Shown: one piece after another, positions 43,102-54,881 of the stretch
Layout of the letters: every line of letters starts with the position of its first letter
How positions within the stretch are numbered: the stretch's first letter is position 1
Source of the DNA: Thinopyrum elongatum
Lineage: Eukaryota > Streptophyta > Magnoliopsida > Poales > Poaceae
Direction of reading: 5' to 3'
Assembly: GCA_011799875.1 (NCBI GenBank)
Contig: CM022303.1
Span: forward strand, 220,645,606 to 220,709,605
DNA: 64,000 bases
Program-made: the position numbers and the translations under genes
The notes under the pieces: model-generated
Seen by the model: only the letters and a program-made list of their open reading frames with translations
Told to the model about the DNA's origin: nothing
Database searches by the model: none

Positions 43102-45289
43102 AATGCAGTGGTCGAGGCTGCTCGACGGGCTGAGGAGGCCGCACCAAGAGCCTCCGTGGGCTATCACTCTAACTACTATGCAGGCCGCGGCTGGTGATTT
43201 CCAAGCTAGGCCAAAAGCCTAAGCTTGGGGGAGTACGTATTTCCACCGACATTATATTCATGTTCACACTTTTTCATTTTGCATTATCCATGCTAGATTT
43301 CTTTTCTCTCTTTCTTCTTGTGTGTTTGAAAAACTTTGAGAAAATCCAAAAACATTTCTCGCTTCTTTTCGGTTTTTCTTCCTAGTTTAAATTAGTTGTA
43401 GTATTAAAAGAAAACCCAAAAAGATTTCTCAATTCTTCTTTTGCTTGTTGGGAGCTTTCCCATGTAAATAATTTTTCTCGTTTTTGTTTTTCTTTCTTTA
43501 ATTTGCTTTCTTCAAGAAAAACTAAAAACTCCAAAAATATTTTAGTGTGTTTCTCTAAAATTCTTTCCTTTTTTTATTGAGTCGTACCAAGGAGAAGACC
43601 ACGATGAAAATGTTGAGTGGCTCTCATATGCACTACTGTTGATCCAACAAAGAGCCCAAATTTGCCTTGTTTTCTCCTTTTGAATAAAATGTTGCGGATT
43701 CCAGCTTAGTCCACGGCGCTCTTGCATTATTATTATTTTCATATTATTCGGTCATGCAAGTGAAAGGCAATAATGACGATATTTGATGAAGGGACCGTGG
43801 CAGAGAAAAGCGGGTATGAACTCAACTTGTTTTTGTTTTTTTTGTAAATATGTTTAACCTAGTATCCATGATTCAGCATATTATGATCAAACATGTTTGC
43901 AATGACAATTAGAGATTATAGTTTCTCATGCCATGCTTAAGTAGCTAGGAGTGGATAATGATTTATCTTGGATGTCAACATGCATTTAAAATGATTGTGA
44001 TGTAGTATGATGATATGGTAACCTCCTCTGAATGTTTCAAGTGGCTTGACTTGGCACAAGTTCACGCATGTAGTTGAATCAAAACCAACATAGCCTCTAT
44101 GATTTATATTCATGGTGTTCATATCCTATTCATGCTAGTATTCAATGTTGATTATGCATAACGCATGTTCATGAACGTTTTCGCTCTCTAGCTGGCCGCT
44201 TCTCAACCTACTTGCTAGCCTTCACCTGTACTAAGCGAAAATACTGCTTGTGCATCAAAATCCTTAAACCCAAGTTATTCCAGATGAGTCCACTATATCT
44301 ACCTGTATGCTGTATTACCCTGCCGTTCCAAGTAAATTTGCATGTGCCACCTCTAAAATTTCAAATGAACATCTGTTTTGTGTGCCTGGACCGCTCATGG
44401 AGCGACAGGGGGTGGTCAGTATCTTCCAAGCTAAGCGGGTTATTCTCATGATGAGTGTTTATTCACTCGTCCCTGCACGAGAGGGGCGGTAATAGGGATG
44501 CCCAGTCCCGAAATCAAAAATTGCAAATAATTAAACAAAACTCCCCCAGGACTGTTGTTGGTATGGGCGGTACCCGTGGATTCGGCTAGCCATGGAGTGT
44601 GTTTGTTGGTGGAGGGGGAGTAAACATTTACTTTTACCGCTTGGGAACCGCCACTAATGTGTTTAGCATGGAAGATATTGATAACTCTTGGTCGTAACAT
44701 TGACAGGAAGGGTGTACCTCCCAAAATTATATTTATCTCTGATTTAAACTTTGAGCTCTGGCACCTCTGCAAATCCGTGCTTCCCTCTACGTAGGGACTA
44801 TCTATTTAATTTTATGTTGAGTCATCACCTTCTCAAACAAGTGCCAGACCTGAGAGCACTATTGTCATCCTCATGCATTGTGTATAGTTAATCTTGAATG
44901 CATCATGACTCGATCTTTTCTACCATGAATTACAATGTTTAATCGCTGCTTGAACTTTGGAGGTGCTCTACATTTATGTTTTGCGGTTTCAGAAAGGGCT
45001 AGCGAGATACCACTGTTGTCATATTATATCATGATTGTTTTGACAAAGTGTTTGCATTTGAGATATTTTATTATTGCTTGTCAGTTGATTATGCCATTGA
45101 TATGAGTTAATATAATTTTTAAGAGTTATTACTGATATGGTTAGTCATGATCTTTGCTGAAAACCTGGGTGCTACTTAAGCATATATATGTAAACAAGAA
45201 CAAAAGAGTTCGTAAAAGTTTTTCTTTATCACTTTCAGTTTGTCAACTGAATTGCTTGAGGACAAGCAATGGGTTAAGCTTGGGGGAGT
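43102..45289 (+). other. Element B 3' non-coding region and polypurine tract
   Basis: No credible gene. A tract-like AAGCTTGGGGGAGTACG occurs at 43221-43237, and the true tract AAGCTTGGGGGAGT lies directly before the 3' LTR (about 45276-45289). The block 44190-44830 matches blocks in elements C and E (see findings). T-rich sequence with CCAAAAA words fills 43300-43560. Confidence 0.7.
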
Positions 45290-46437
45290 TGATACATATC
45301 CATCGTATCTACTTCTCCTAACGCTTTTGCTATTGTTTTGGACTCTGATTTGCATGATTTGAATGAAACTAACCAGGACTAACGCTGTTTTCAGCAGAAC
45401 TACCATGCTGTTGTTTTGTGCAGAAATAAAAGTTCTCGGATTTGGAAGAAACTTTTTGGAGAATTATTTCAGAATATATAATGAATTATGGAGCCAAGAC
45501 CCACTGGAGGGGGGCAGGAGCCCACAAGACACCAGGGCGCGCCACCCTGATACGTCTCCAACGTATCTATAATTTTTGATTGCTCCATGTTGTTATATTA
45601 TCATTCTTGGATGTTTTACAATCATTTTATAGCAACTTTATATCATTTTTTGGGACTAACCTATTGACATAGTGCCTAGTGCCAGTTGCTGTTTTTTGCT
45701 TGTTTTTTACTTCGTAGAAAATCAATACCAAACGGAGTCCAAACGCAGCGAAACTTTTGGGTGATTTTTCTGGACCAGAAGACACAAGTTGGGCCAAGGA
45801 AGTACCAGAGGGGTGCCCCGAGGGGGGCACAACCCACCTAGGCGCGCCTGGGGGCCCAGGCACACCCTGGTGGGTTGTGCCCACCTTGGTGGCCTCCCGC
45901 ACCGCCTCTTTGTTCTATAAATATCCCAATATTCCAGAAACCCTAGGGGAGTCGACGAAAAACAAATCCAGCCGCCGCAAGTTCCAGAAACCACAGATCC
46001 AATCTAGACACCATCACGGAGGGGTTCATCATCCTCATTGGTGCCTCTCCGATGATGCGTGAGTAGTTCATTGTAGACCTACGGGTCCGTAGTTAGTAGC
46101 TAGATGGCTTCCTCTCTCTCTCTTGATTCTCAATACAATGGTCTATTGGAGATCTATTTGATGTAACTCTTTTTGCGGTGTGTTTGTTGGGATCCGATGA
46201 ACTTTGAGTTTACGATCAGATCTATGTTTTTATCCATGAAAGTTATTTGAGTCTTTCGATCTCTTATATGCATGATTACTTATAGCCTCGTATTTCTTCT
46301 TCGAATCTTTAGTTTAGTTAGGCCAACTAGATCAATTTTTCTTGCCATGTGAAGAGGTGCTTTGTGATGGGTTCGATCTTACGGTGCTCAATCCGAGTGA
46401 CAGAAGGGGAAATGACACGTATGTATCGTTGCTATTA

Positions 46438-47630
46438 GGCCAACTCCAACGCGCGACCCCATCCTGTCCGCCCGTCTCCGTTTGGGGTTAAACGGACAGA
46501 TCGGGCCTCCCAATGCGCGGCTGCAAGCGGACCGTCGTCCTATTTCTGTCCGCTTTTGACCCATTCCCGGCCCAAGTTTGGGCCGAGTATGCGGCCGAAC
46601 GGACATGCGCGGACGGCGTGTGGCGCCTGCCCATGTCCTCCCCTGGCCTGCCCGTCAGGGAGACAGACTCCTCTTTTTCTATCCCCCACCCACCCCCTCC
46701 AGCCGCACCCCCGCCACTCTCGTCCCTCTCCGCCGCCGCCGCCATTGCCTCTGCGCAGCTCGGCCGCGCGATTGCCCCAACCCTTCTTGCAGCCCCCCTC
46801 TCGTCCCTCGAGGCCCCAAGCTGCCCAACCACGTCCACCTGATTTGCGCTCCCGGCAGTCAAATTTGGAGCGGATGCGGCCGGACTTGAGCTCGCCCGGC
46901 TGCGGGAGGCCGTGCTGTGGCATGGACTGGCCGGGCACCGGGCCGGAAGGCCCCGGCAAGGCCGCAAGGCCGCATGCAGGTACTGAGTCCTCCTCTAGCT
47001 GCTCGGATCTACACCATCGGTGGTCTGCCGGCAGATACAGGAACAGCGGTCTGCCGGGCTCGGTGCTTGCCCAAAAGCTCATCGGTGCACCGTTGCCACT
47101 CATTAAGTGCGATGACTACCCAAAGAAGGTGGTGCGCCACGTGTCTACAACGCCGAAACATCCTGGATGGGTGTTCATCAAGTGCTTAAACGATGGGGTA
47201 TGTGCTACTTAGCTTCGGTTGTGCTCTCAGATTCGACTAGTTGTGTTCATCAAGCACGCAAGACCGAGCCTCCACAGATCAACAATGAATGCATCAAGAA
47301 GGCACTAATCCAACTTACAGGAGCAGTTATGGAAGTTGGATATCTTCTAAAATGTCTTCTTGTGGTTCTTGTTTTCTTTGGACTTGCTATTCTAGTTAAG
47401 ATTTGGTGATGTTCTTCCATGTATCAAAAATCAATGATGAGAATAAAAGATATGTGTTTGCGAAGAAAAAAATATGCATGCAGACGGGATGCGGCCGAAA
47501 TGCGGCCGTGCATTGGGCGCACGGCCGGCGCATCCACAAATCCGGGTGGACACGGCCCCATTGCCACCCCCAAACGGATGAAATCTGGACAAAGCGGACG
47601 TTCGTTTGGGGTCGCGCGTTGGAGTTGGCC
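46438..47630 (+). mobile_element. Harbinger-type DNA element with captured gene piece
   Basis: Perfect 23-base inverted ends (GGCCAACTCCAACGCGCGAC at 46438, its complement ending at 47630) and a 3-base TTA duplication (46435-46437, 47631-47633) fit PIF-Harbinger. The other LTR of element C keeps the empty site (CTATTAAGG). GTCCGC/GCGGAC and GCGGCCG words repeat near both ends. There is no transposase frame. The interior is G/C-rich and CpG-rich in its left half, unlike its host LTR. Confidence 0.88.
47080..47409 (+). pseudogene. Captured GRF-type zinc-finger/membrane-tail gene fragment
   Basis: The first part reads IKCDDYPKKVVRHVSTTPKHPGW and VFIKCLNDG. This resembles a GRF-type zinc finger (cysteine, then S-x-T-x2-H/N-PG-x-x-F-x-x-C), with the second metal-ligand cysteine changed to tyrosine. 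A GTATGT at 47198 could be the old exon end. The second part, in another frame (to 47409), ends with LLKCLLVVLVFFGLAILVKIW, a likely membrane anchor. This finger-plus-anchor order is seen in plant GRF-domain proteins. Here it is shortened and frame-broken. The capture is carried within the Harbinger-type element. Confidence 0.5.
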
Positions 47631-48334
47631 TTAAGGATAACAAGATGGGGTCTATTCCTACATGAATAGATCTTGTCTACATCATGTCATCTTTCTTATT
47701 GCATTACTCCGTTTCTCCATGAACTTAATACACTAGATGCATGCTGGATAGCGGTCGATGTGTGGAGTAATAGTAGTAGATGCAGGCAGGAGTCGGTCTA
47801 CTAATCTTGGATGTGATGCCTATATAATGATCATTGCTTGGATATCGTCATGATTATTTGAAGTTCTATCAATTGCCCAACAGTAATTTGTTTACCCACC
47901 GTATGCTATTTTTCTCGAGAGAAGCCACTAGTGAAATCTACGGCCCCCGGGTCTCTTCTTTATCATATTTTCCTTCGAGATCTATTTTTATTTGATTTTA
48001 TTTTCAGATCTATTAATCCAAAAACCCAAAAATACCTTGCTGCAATTTATTGTTATTATTTTATCTCACGTTCCCGTGAGATCTATTTGTCCAATCTACT
48101 ACAATTTTATCTATCTTTTTACCCGGGAGGGATTGACAACCCCTCTTTTACGTCGGGTTGCAAGTATTTGTTCTTTGTGTGCAGGTGCCGTTCATGTAGT
48201 GTTGCGTAGTTCTCCTACTGGTTCGATAACCTTGGTCTCATCACTAAGGGAAATACCTACCGTAGCTGTGCTGCATCATTCCTTCCTCTTTGGGGAAATA
48301 CCGACGTAGTTCAAGCCGCATCAAAAGGAATTTC

Positions 48335-48352
48335 TGGCGCTGTTGCCGGGGA
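48335..48352 (+). other. Primer-binding site, tRNA-Asp type (element C)
   Basis: TGGCGCTGTTGCCGGGGA, one base different from the tRNA-Asp complement. It lies 12 bases after the LTR. Confidence 0.88.
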
Positions 48353-48533
48353 GACATCATCAACATCTACCAGGTTCCTAATCACAAATCTCATCTCCTT
48401 GCAATTTACATTATTTGCCATTTGCCTCTCGTTTTCATCTCCCCCACTTCACAAAAATTTGCCGTTTTATTCTCCTTTTTTTTGTTCGCCGTTTTCTCGT
48501 CAGATCTCTCTTTTTGCTTGTGATCTTGTTGCT

Positions 48534-49067
48534 ATGGCCAACATGACTACTCCTCCTTTGTCACCGGATTTTGAAGTTTTATACTTCAAACAGAGACAAG
48601 GAGAAAATTTGAAGGATGCTTGGTATAGGCTGATGGAATCTTATCACATTTGCAATCTAAAAGGAGATGCAAAAATTTTGCTTCAGAATTTTTATATAGG
48701 TCTAGCTTTGCATCATAGACAACTTTTGGATTTTGCTGCTAAAGGAAATTTTATTGAGCTTGATGCCAATACCGCTTATGAGATCCTAGAAGGAATTTTG
48801 GGAATTCCGCCTACCAAAAAGGGGATTTCCTTTACTCAAGAAGGAGCTCAAATTTTGGATAAGTTACAAAAATACAATGAACCTCCGAAACATATCAGTG
48901 GAAACCTCAATCGAATGAATACCTTGATTACTCTTTGCAATAAGCGTTTGGATATTTTGGATCTCAAGATGGTCTCTTTTCCTGAAAATCTTGGGACGCG
49001 TAAAGAGCCTCCCGGGTTTGAAAAGGCCCTTACAAAAGTTGCAAAAACTAAAGATGACAACACTTAG
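48534..49067 (+). CDS. Element C gag-like protein, 177 aa
   Basis: MANMTTPPLSPDFEVLYFKQ starts 180 bases after the primer site. It contains the same FKQRQGENLKDAWYR block as element H, then a helical stretch (DKLQKYNEPPKHI, then NKRLDILDLK) and a C-terminus ending KTKDDNT. It is shorter than the H protein (271 aa) and differs after residue 35. No zinc knuckle or enzyme domain. The frame is intact. A gag-like role is inferred from the shared block and position. Confidence 0.68.
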   Translation: MANMTTPPLSPDFEVLYFKQRQGENLKDAWYRLMESYHICNLKGDAKILLQNFYIGLALHHRQLLDFAAKGNFIELDANTAYEILEGILGIPPTKKGISFTQEGAQILDKLQKYNEPPKHISGNLNRMNTLITLCNKRLDILDLKMVSFPENLGTRKEPPGFEKALTKVAKTKDDNT

Positions 49068-51547
49068 ATCTTTGCATTATGTCTAGCTAGGGGCATAAAA
49101 CAATTGCGCTTGTTGGGAGGCAACCCAATGAATAAAATTTATTTTTGTCTTTTTCTTTCTGTTCTTGAGTGTTTGCACAATTATGCTGCTATTATGATTG
49201 TGTTTTTTGTGTTTTAATTAGTGTTTGTGCCAAGTAAAGCCTTTGGGATAGCTTTGGTGATAGTTGATTTGATCTTGTTGGAAAACAGAAACTTTTGCAT
49301 CCAGAAAAATAATTGTTTTGAATTATAGAAGCAATGAAAAATTCTGAATTGTTTACAAAAGATTGATATCAAATTTCCTCTGTTGTCCTAATTTTTCAGA
49401 ATTTTTGGAGTTACAGAAGTATGAGAACAATTCATATCTTTACAGACTGCTCTGTTTTTGACAGATTCTGTTTTCTTTGCATTGTGTGCTTATTTTGATG
49501 AATCTATGGTTTGTATTGGAGTGTATAAGCCATGGTAAAGTTAGAATACAGTAGATATAATGCAATAACAAAATTTGAATGGGTTTTCTACAGTACTTAA
49601 AGTAAAGATTGGTTTTCTTATACTAACGGATCTCACGAAGGTTTTGTTGAGTTTTTTGTGATTGGAGTTTTCAAGTTTTGGGTGAGATTACGATGGATGA
49701 AGGAATAAGGAGTAAGAAGAGCCTAAGCTTGGGGATGCCCATGGCACCCCAAGCCATTATCCAAAGAGAAGCAAGCAACTAAGCTTGGGGATGCCCGAGT
49801 GGCATCCCCTCTTTCTTCTAATGACCATCGGTATTTTACTTGGAGCTATATTTTTATTCATCACATATCATGAGTTTTGCTTGGGGTGTCTTGTATGATA
49901 TGAGTCTTTGCTTGTTTTGCTTTTTATTTTTAGTCAAGTATCCTTGCTGGACACACCTATTTGAGAGAGCCAAAATTATGCTATGATTTGTTAGAATTGC
50001 TCTCTATGCTTCACTTAAATCTTTATGAGCTATGGAATTGCTCTAGTGCTTCACTTATATCTTTTTGAGCACGGTGTGCTTTAGTATTTTTGAAGAAATG
50101 CTCTCATGCTTCACTTAGATTTAATTGAGAGTTAGTAAATTTTTTAAGAAATTCTCTCATGCTTCACTTAAATTATTTTGAGAGAAGAAATTTTTTATGC
50201 TCATGTTCTTCACTTAGATTTGTTTGAGCTATCAAAAGCAACTTATGAAATTAGTCCCAAAGTGATAGATATTCAAGAGGGATATAATAAAAACTTTCAT
50301 GAAGATCATTGGACAAAATAAACTTGATTCTTTGTAATAGTTTTGCGATATGATGATATAATATGTGAGTCATGTTGGTGGGTAATTATGCTTTAGTAAG
50401 AATATTGGTGTTAAGGTTTGTGATTCCCTATGCAAGCACGAAAGCCAATAGCTATGCAATGAAATTATACCCTACTTGTGGTGCATTATTCGGTGTTAGT
50501 TATGCTTAATGCTCGCTTATGAGATTTTTCGTTTCTTGGTTGGATGCTTCTCAATCTTTTGCTAGCCTTCATTTGCACTAAGTATGATCACTACTTGTGC
50601 ATCCAAAATCCTTAAACCAGGTTTGCCACATGAGTCCACTATACCTACCGATATGCGGTATTCTTTTGTCATTCTAAGCAAATTTGTATGTGCCATCTCT
50701 AATTTTCAAAATAAATTTCTCTTTTGTGTGCTCGTACCGCTCATGAAACGGTAGGGGGTGGCTGATATTTTTCCATGCTAGATGTGTTATTCTCAAGATG
50801 AGTGTTTATTCACTTGTCATTGCACGAGAGTACGACAAAGGTATTAGGGATGCCCAGTCCTGAAATGAAAAATGAATTTACTTTATGTTGTCAAATAATA
50901 AATTCCTTGGAAAGTGTTGGTATGGACGGCACCCATGAATTCGGTTAGCCGTGGAATGTGAAAGTATGGTGGAAAAAGGAATAAACTTTATTTTCTGTTT
51001 GGGAACCGCCTATGATATATCTAGCATGGAAAGTATTGGGAACTACTCGATCGTTTTCGTTGACAGGAAACGCATGCCACCGAAAATGTTTTTATCTCTA
51101 TCTTTTTCGTTTTGAGGTCTGGCACCTCTACAAATCCCTACTTCCCTCTGCGAAGGGCCTTTCTTTTTACTTTATGCAATTTTTATTTTGAGTCTCCATC
51201 TTCTCTTATAAAGCACCAACTAAGGGGCACTATGATCGTACTTGAGCATTGGGTGTAGCTAATATGCGAGTGTGTTTCATGAATGGATCAATGATTGAGC
51301 ATAATGGGCTAGGGATAACTTGCTTTAGTGTTGATATTTTGAAAGACATGGTTGCTTGTTGATATACTTGAGTATTGAAATCTTCATGTCAAAACTAGAC
51401 TATTGCTTTGAATCATATAAAAGTCCAAATGTCCATGCTACAAAGAAAAGAATATGTGATGAACATGTTAGGCAGCATTCCACATCAAAAATTCTATTTT
51501 TATCACTTACCTACTCGAGGACGAGCATGAATTAAGCTTGGGTATAT
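49068..51547 (+). other. Element C 3' non-coding region and polypurine tract
   Basis: No credible gene in 2.5 kb. Right after the stop is the conserved CTAGGGGCATAAAACAAT block shared with E and H. Tract-like TAAGCTTGGGGATGCC repeats are at about 49728 and 49781. Five imperfect TGCTTCACTTA(A)AT repeats are at 49995-50232. The block shared with B and E is at 50545-51200. The tract before the 3' LTR is AATTAAGCTTGGGTATAT, with a T in the G run. Confidence 0.72.
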
Positions 51548-53126
51548 TGATACGTCTCCAACGTATCTATAATTTTTTATTGTTCCATGCTGTTATATTA
51601 TCATTCTTGGATGTTTTACAATCATTTTAGCAACTTTATATCATTTTTTGGGACTAACCTATTGACATAGTGCCCAGAGCCAGTTGCTATTTTTTGCTTG
51701 TTTTTTACTTCGCAGAAAATCAATACCAAACGGAGTCCAAATGCAGCAAAACTTTTTGGTGATTTTTTCTGGACCAGAAGACACAAGTTGGGCCAAGGAA
51801 GTACCAGAGGGGTGCCCCGAGGGGGGCACAACCCACCTGGGCGTGCCTGGGGGCCCAGGCGCGCCCTGGTGGGTTGTGCCCACCTCGGTGGCCTCCCGCA
51901 CCGCCTCTTTGCTCTATAAATACCCCAATATTCCATAAACCCTAGGGGAGTCGACGAAAAACAATTCTAGCCACCGCAAGTTCCAGAAACCACATATCTA
52001 ATCTAGACACTATCACGGAGGGGTTCATCATCCTCATTGGTGCCTCTCCGATGATGTGTGAGTAGTTCATTGTAGACCTACGGGTCCGTAGTTAGTAGCT
52101 AGATGGCTTCCTCTCTCTGTTTTGATTCTCAATACAATGGTCTCTTGGAGATCTATTTGATGTAACTCTTTTTGCGGTGTGTTTGTTGGGATCCGATGAA
52201 CTTTGAGTTTATGATCAGATCTATGTTTTTATCCATGAAAGTTATTTGAGTCTTTCGATCTCTTATATGCATGATTACTTATACCCTCGTATTTCTTCGT
52301 CGAATCTTTGGTTTAGTTAGGCCAACTAGATCAATTTTTCTTGCCATGGGAAGAGGTGCTTTGTGATAGGTTCGATCTTACGGTGCTCGATCCCAGTGAC
52401 AGAAGGGGAAATGACACGTATGTATCATTGCTATTAAGGATAACAAGATGAGGTCTCTTCCTACATGAATAGATCTTGTCTACATCATGTCATCGTTCAT
52501 ATTGCATTACTCCGTTTCTCCATGAACTTAATACACTAGATGCATGCTGGATAGCGGTCGATGTGTAGAGTAATAGTAGTAGATGCAGGCAGGAGTCGGT
52601 CTACTAATCTTGGACGTGATGCCTATATAATGATCATTGCCTAGATATCGTCATGATTATTTGAAGTTCTATCAATTGCCCAACAGTAATTTGTTTACCC
52701 ACCGTATGCTATTTTTCTCGAGAGAAGCCACTAGTGAAATCTACGGCCCCCGGGTCTCTTCTTTATCATATCTGCCTTCGAGATCTATTTTTATTTGCTT
52801 TTATTTTCAGATCTATTAATCAAAAAACCCAAAAATACCTTGCTGCAATTTATTGTTATTTATTTTATCTCGTGTTCCCGCGAGATCTATTTATCCAATC
52901 TACTACAATTTTATCTATCTTTTTACCCGGGAGGGATTGATAACCCCTCTTTTACGTCGGGTTGCAAGTATTTGTTCTTTGTGTGAGGTGCCGTTCACGT
53001 AGTGTTGCATGGTTCTCCTACTGGTTCGATAACCTTGGTCTCATCACTGAGGGAAATACCTACCGTAGCTGTGCTGCATCATCCCTTCCTCTTTGGGGAA
53101 ATACCGACATAGTTCAAGCCGCATCA
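51548..53126 (+). repeat. Element C 3' LTR
   Basis: 1,579 bases, matching the 5' LTR minus the Harbinger-type insertion. It has the single TTA empty site near 52434-52438. Confidence 0.9.
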
Positions 53127-54247
53127 CACCCCCCAGGCGCGCCCTGGTGGGTTGTCGGGCACTCGGGGCTCCGCTGACCCTAATCCCAACACTATAAATT
53201 CCTATTTTCGGAGGAAAAAATAGAGGAGGAAGTTTCATCGTGTTTCATGATACGGAGCCACCGCCACCTCCTGTTCTTCATCGGGAGGCCAGATCTAGAG
53301 CCCGGGGGTTCTGGAGAGGGGAATCTTCGGTCTTCGTCATCACCAACCCTCCTTCATCACCAATTCCATGATGCTCCCCACCGGGAGTGAGTAATTCCTT
53401 CGTAGGCTCGCTGGTCGGTGAGGAGTTGGATGAGATTCATCATGTAATCGAGTTAGTTTTGTTAGGGCTTGATCCCTAGTATCCACTATGTTCTGAGATT
53501 GATGTTGCTATGACTTTGCTATGCTTAATGCTTGTCACTAGGGCCTGAGTGCCATGATTTCAGATCTGAACCATTTATGTTTTCACCATTATATCTATGT
53601 TCTAGATCCGATCTTGCAAGTCATATGCACCTATTACGTGTTATGAGCCGTAAACCCCAGGATGACAGTAATTGGGATACTTTCCGGTGATGACCGTAGT
53701 TTGAGGAGTTCATGTATTCACTATGTGTTAATGCTTTATGCTGGTTCTCTATTAAAAGGATGCCTTAATATCCCTTAGTTTCCTTATGGACCCCGCTGCC
53801 ACGGGAGGGTAGGACAAAAGATGTCATACAAGTTCTTTTCCATAAGCACATATGACTATTTACGGAATACATGCCTACATTATATTTATGAACTGCAGCT
53901 ATTTCTGTATCGCCCTAGGTTATGACTATTATATGATGAATATCATCCAATGAATTCACCGATCCAATGCCTACGAGTTTTCCACGTATTGCTCTTGCTA
54001 ATTTACTATTGCTATTGCTATTGCTACTGCCACAACTGCTATCAAAACTATCATATTACTGTGCTACTGATCACTTTGCTGCAGATATTTAATCTCCAGG
54101 TGTGGTTGAATTGACAACTCAACTACTAATACTTGCAAATATTCTTTGGCTTCCCTTGTGTTGAATCTGTAAATTTGGGTTGAATACTCTACCCTCGAAA
54201 ACTGTTGTGACCCCCTATACTTGTGGGTTATCAGATATCTGGAAAAG

Positions 54248-54410
54248 CCTCTTGCCGGTCTCAAACACGGCTACTACTAAACCTCGTCGAGCAGACATGC
54301 AAGTCTAGGAGCACGGATGGAGGCTGGCCTCTTGCCGGTTTTAAACACAGCTGCAATTGATCCTGTTGAGTGGACTCGAGGCAAGGATGAGAGCGTGAAT
54401 GAAAGACGCG
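54248..54410 (-). repeat. Short tandem duplication in element F 3' region
   Basis: CCTCTTGCCGGT...AAACAC occurs at 54248 and 54328, an 80-base period with considerable divergence. Confidence 0.55.
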
Positions 54411-54881
54411 GCAAGGTCTCCTCGCGTTGAAGTTTCTCATACGTAGACGCAATATGGAATGACGGGAAATTTCAGATGAAACAAACTTTCAACTTATCTT
54501 TCTTTGTTGTACTTCTTATCATCTGGATAAAAAGGGGCCGCCACAGGTCCAAACGTGCACGCTACCATCTTTCCCCCAGGAAAGTTGCTCGCGAGGAACC
54601 CTTCTGACTTTAATATAAAAATAAAGAAGAGAAAAGATAGCACAGGGCCCTTGGCTATAGCATATAGGTAAACATGCATGGTAATCATCTTATCTAAACA
54701 AGTGTAATCACATGAAGATCATGCTCTAGCATATAGGTAAACATGCATGCAAGTTTGTAAAACACTTAGTTTTATTCAGATATGCACAGGGTCTGCGCCT
54801 GGCTTTGTACAAAGGGTTACAAGCCTTTGAGACTATGCTTGTACAAAATGGGTTGCCGGGGCAGGGCCCGACAACCGCGCC

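Larger units (their letters stand above)
45548..48323 (+). repeat. Element C 5' LTR, with DNA-element insertion
   Basis: 2,776 bases, of which 46438-47630 plus one TTA are an inserted DNA element. The remainder matches the 3' LTR. TATA box TATAAATA at 45916-45923, preceded by a hairpin with ACAACCCACC and GGTGGGTTGT arms. Confidence 0.9.
45548..53126 (+). mobile_element. Element C: defective Gypsy-type LTR retrotransposon
   Basis: TGATACGTCTCC...CGCATCA LTRs, tRNA-Asp primer site, one short gag-like frame, long non-coding region and polypurine tract. It is flanked by CACCC (45543-45547 and 53127-53131). About 6.4 kb without the Harbinger-type insertion. No enzymes are encoded. It is the same family as E and H. 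Confidence 0.92.
37154..54233 (+). mobile_element. Element B: defective Gypsy-type LTR retrotransposon
   Basis: TGATACATCTCC...TTATCA LTRs flank an internal region with a tRNA-Asp primer site, a broken gag-protease frame, a separate downstream frame (42181-43101), a long non-coding region and a polypurine tract. GATAT is duplicated at 37149-37153 and 54234-54238. Without nested element C it is about 9.5 kb. No reverse transcriptase or integrase is present, so it is non-autonomous. It is inserted in element F. Confidence 0.92.
45290..54233 (+). repeat. Element B 3' LTR, interrupted by element C
   Basis: Two pieces, 45290-45547 and 53132-54233, match the 5' LTR. Element C and a duplicated CACCC lie between, in the same G/C-rich hairpin region upstream of the TATA box. 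Confidence 0.9.

Noticed and set aside
45627..45994. Minus-strand open frames in the LTRs of C, E and H (for example 45627-45902, 51622-51936, 55578-55823, 62137-62448)
   Set aside because: They are antisense to LTR hairpin and TATA sequence, recur only because the LTRs recur, and show no domain.
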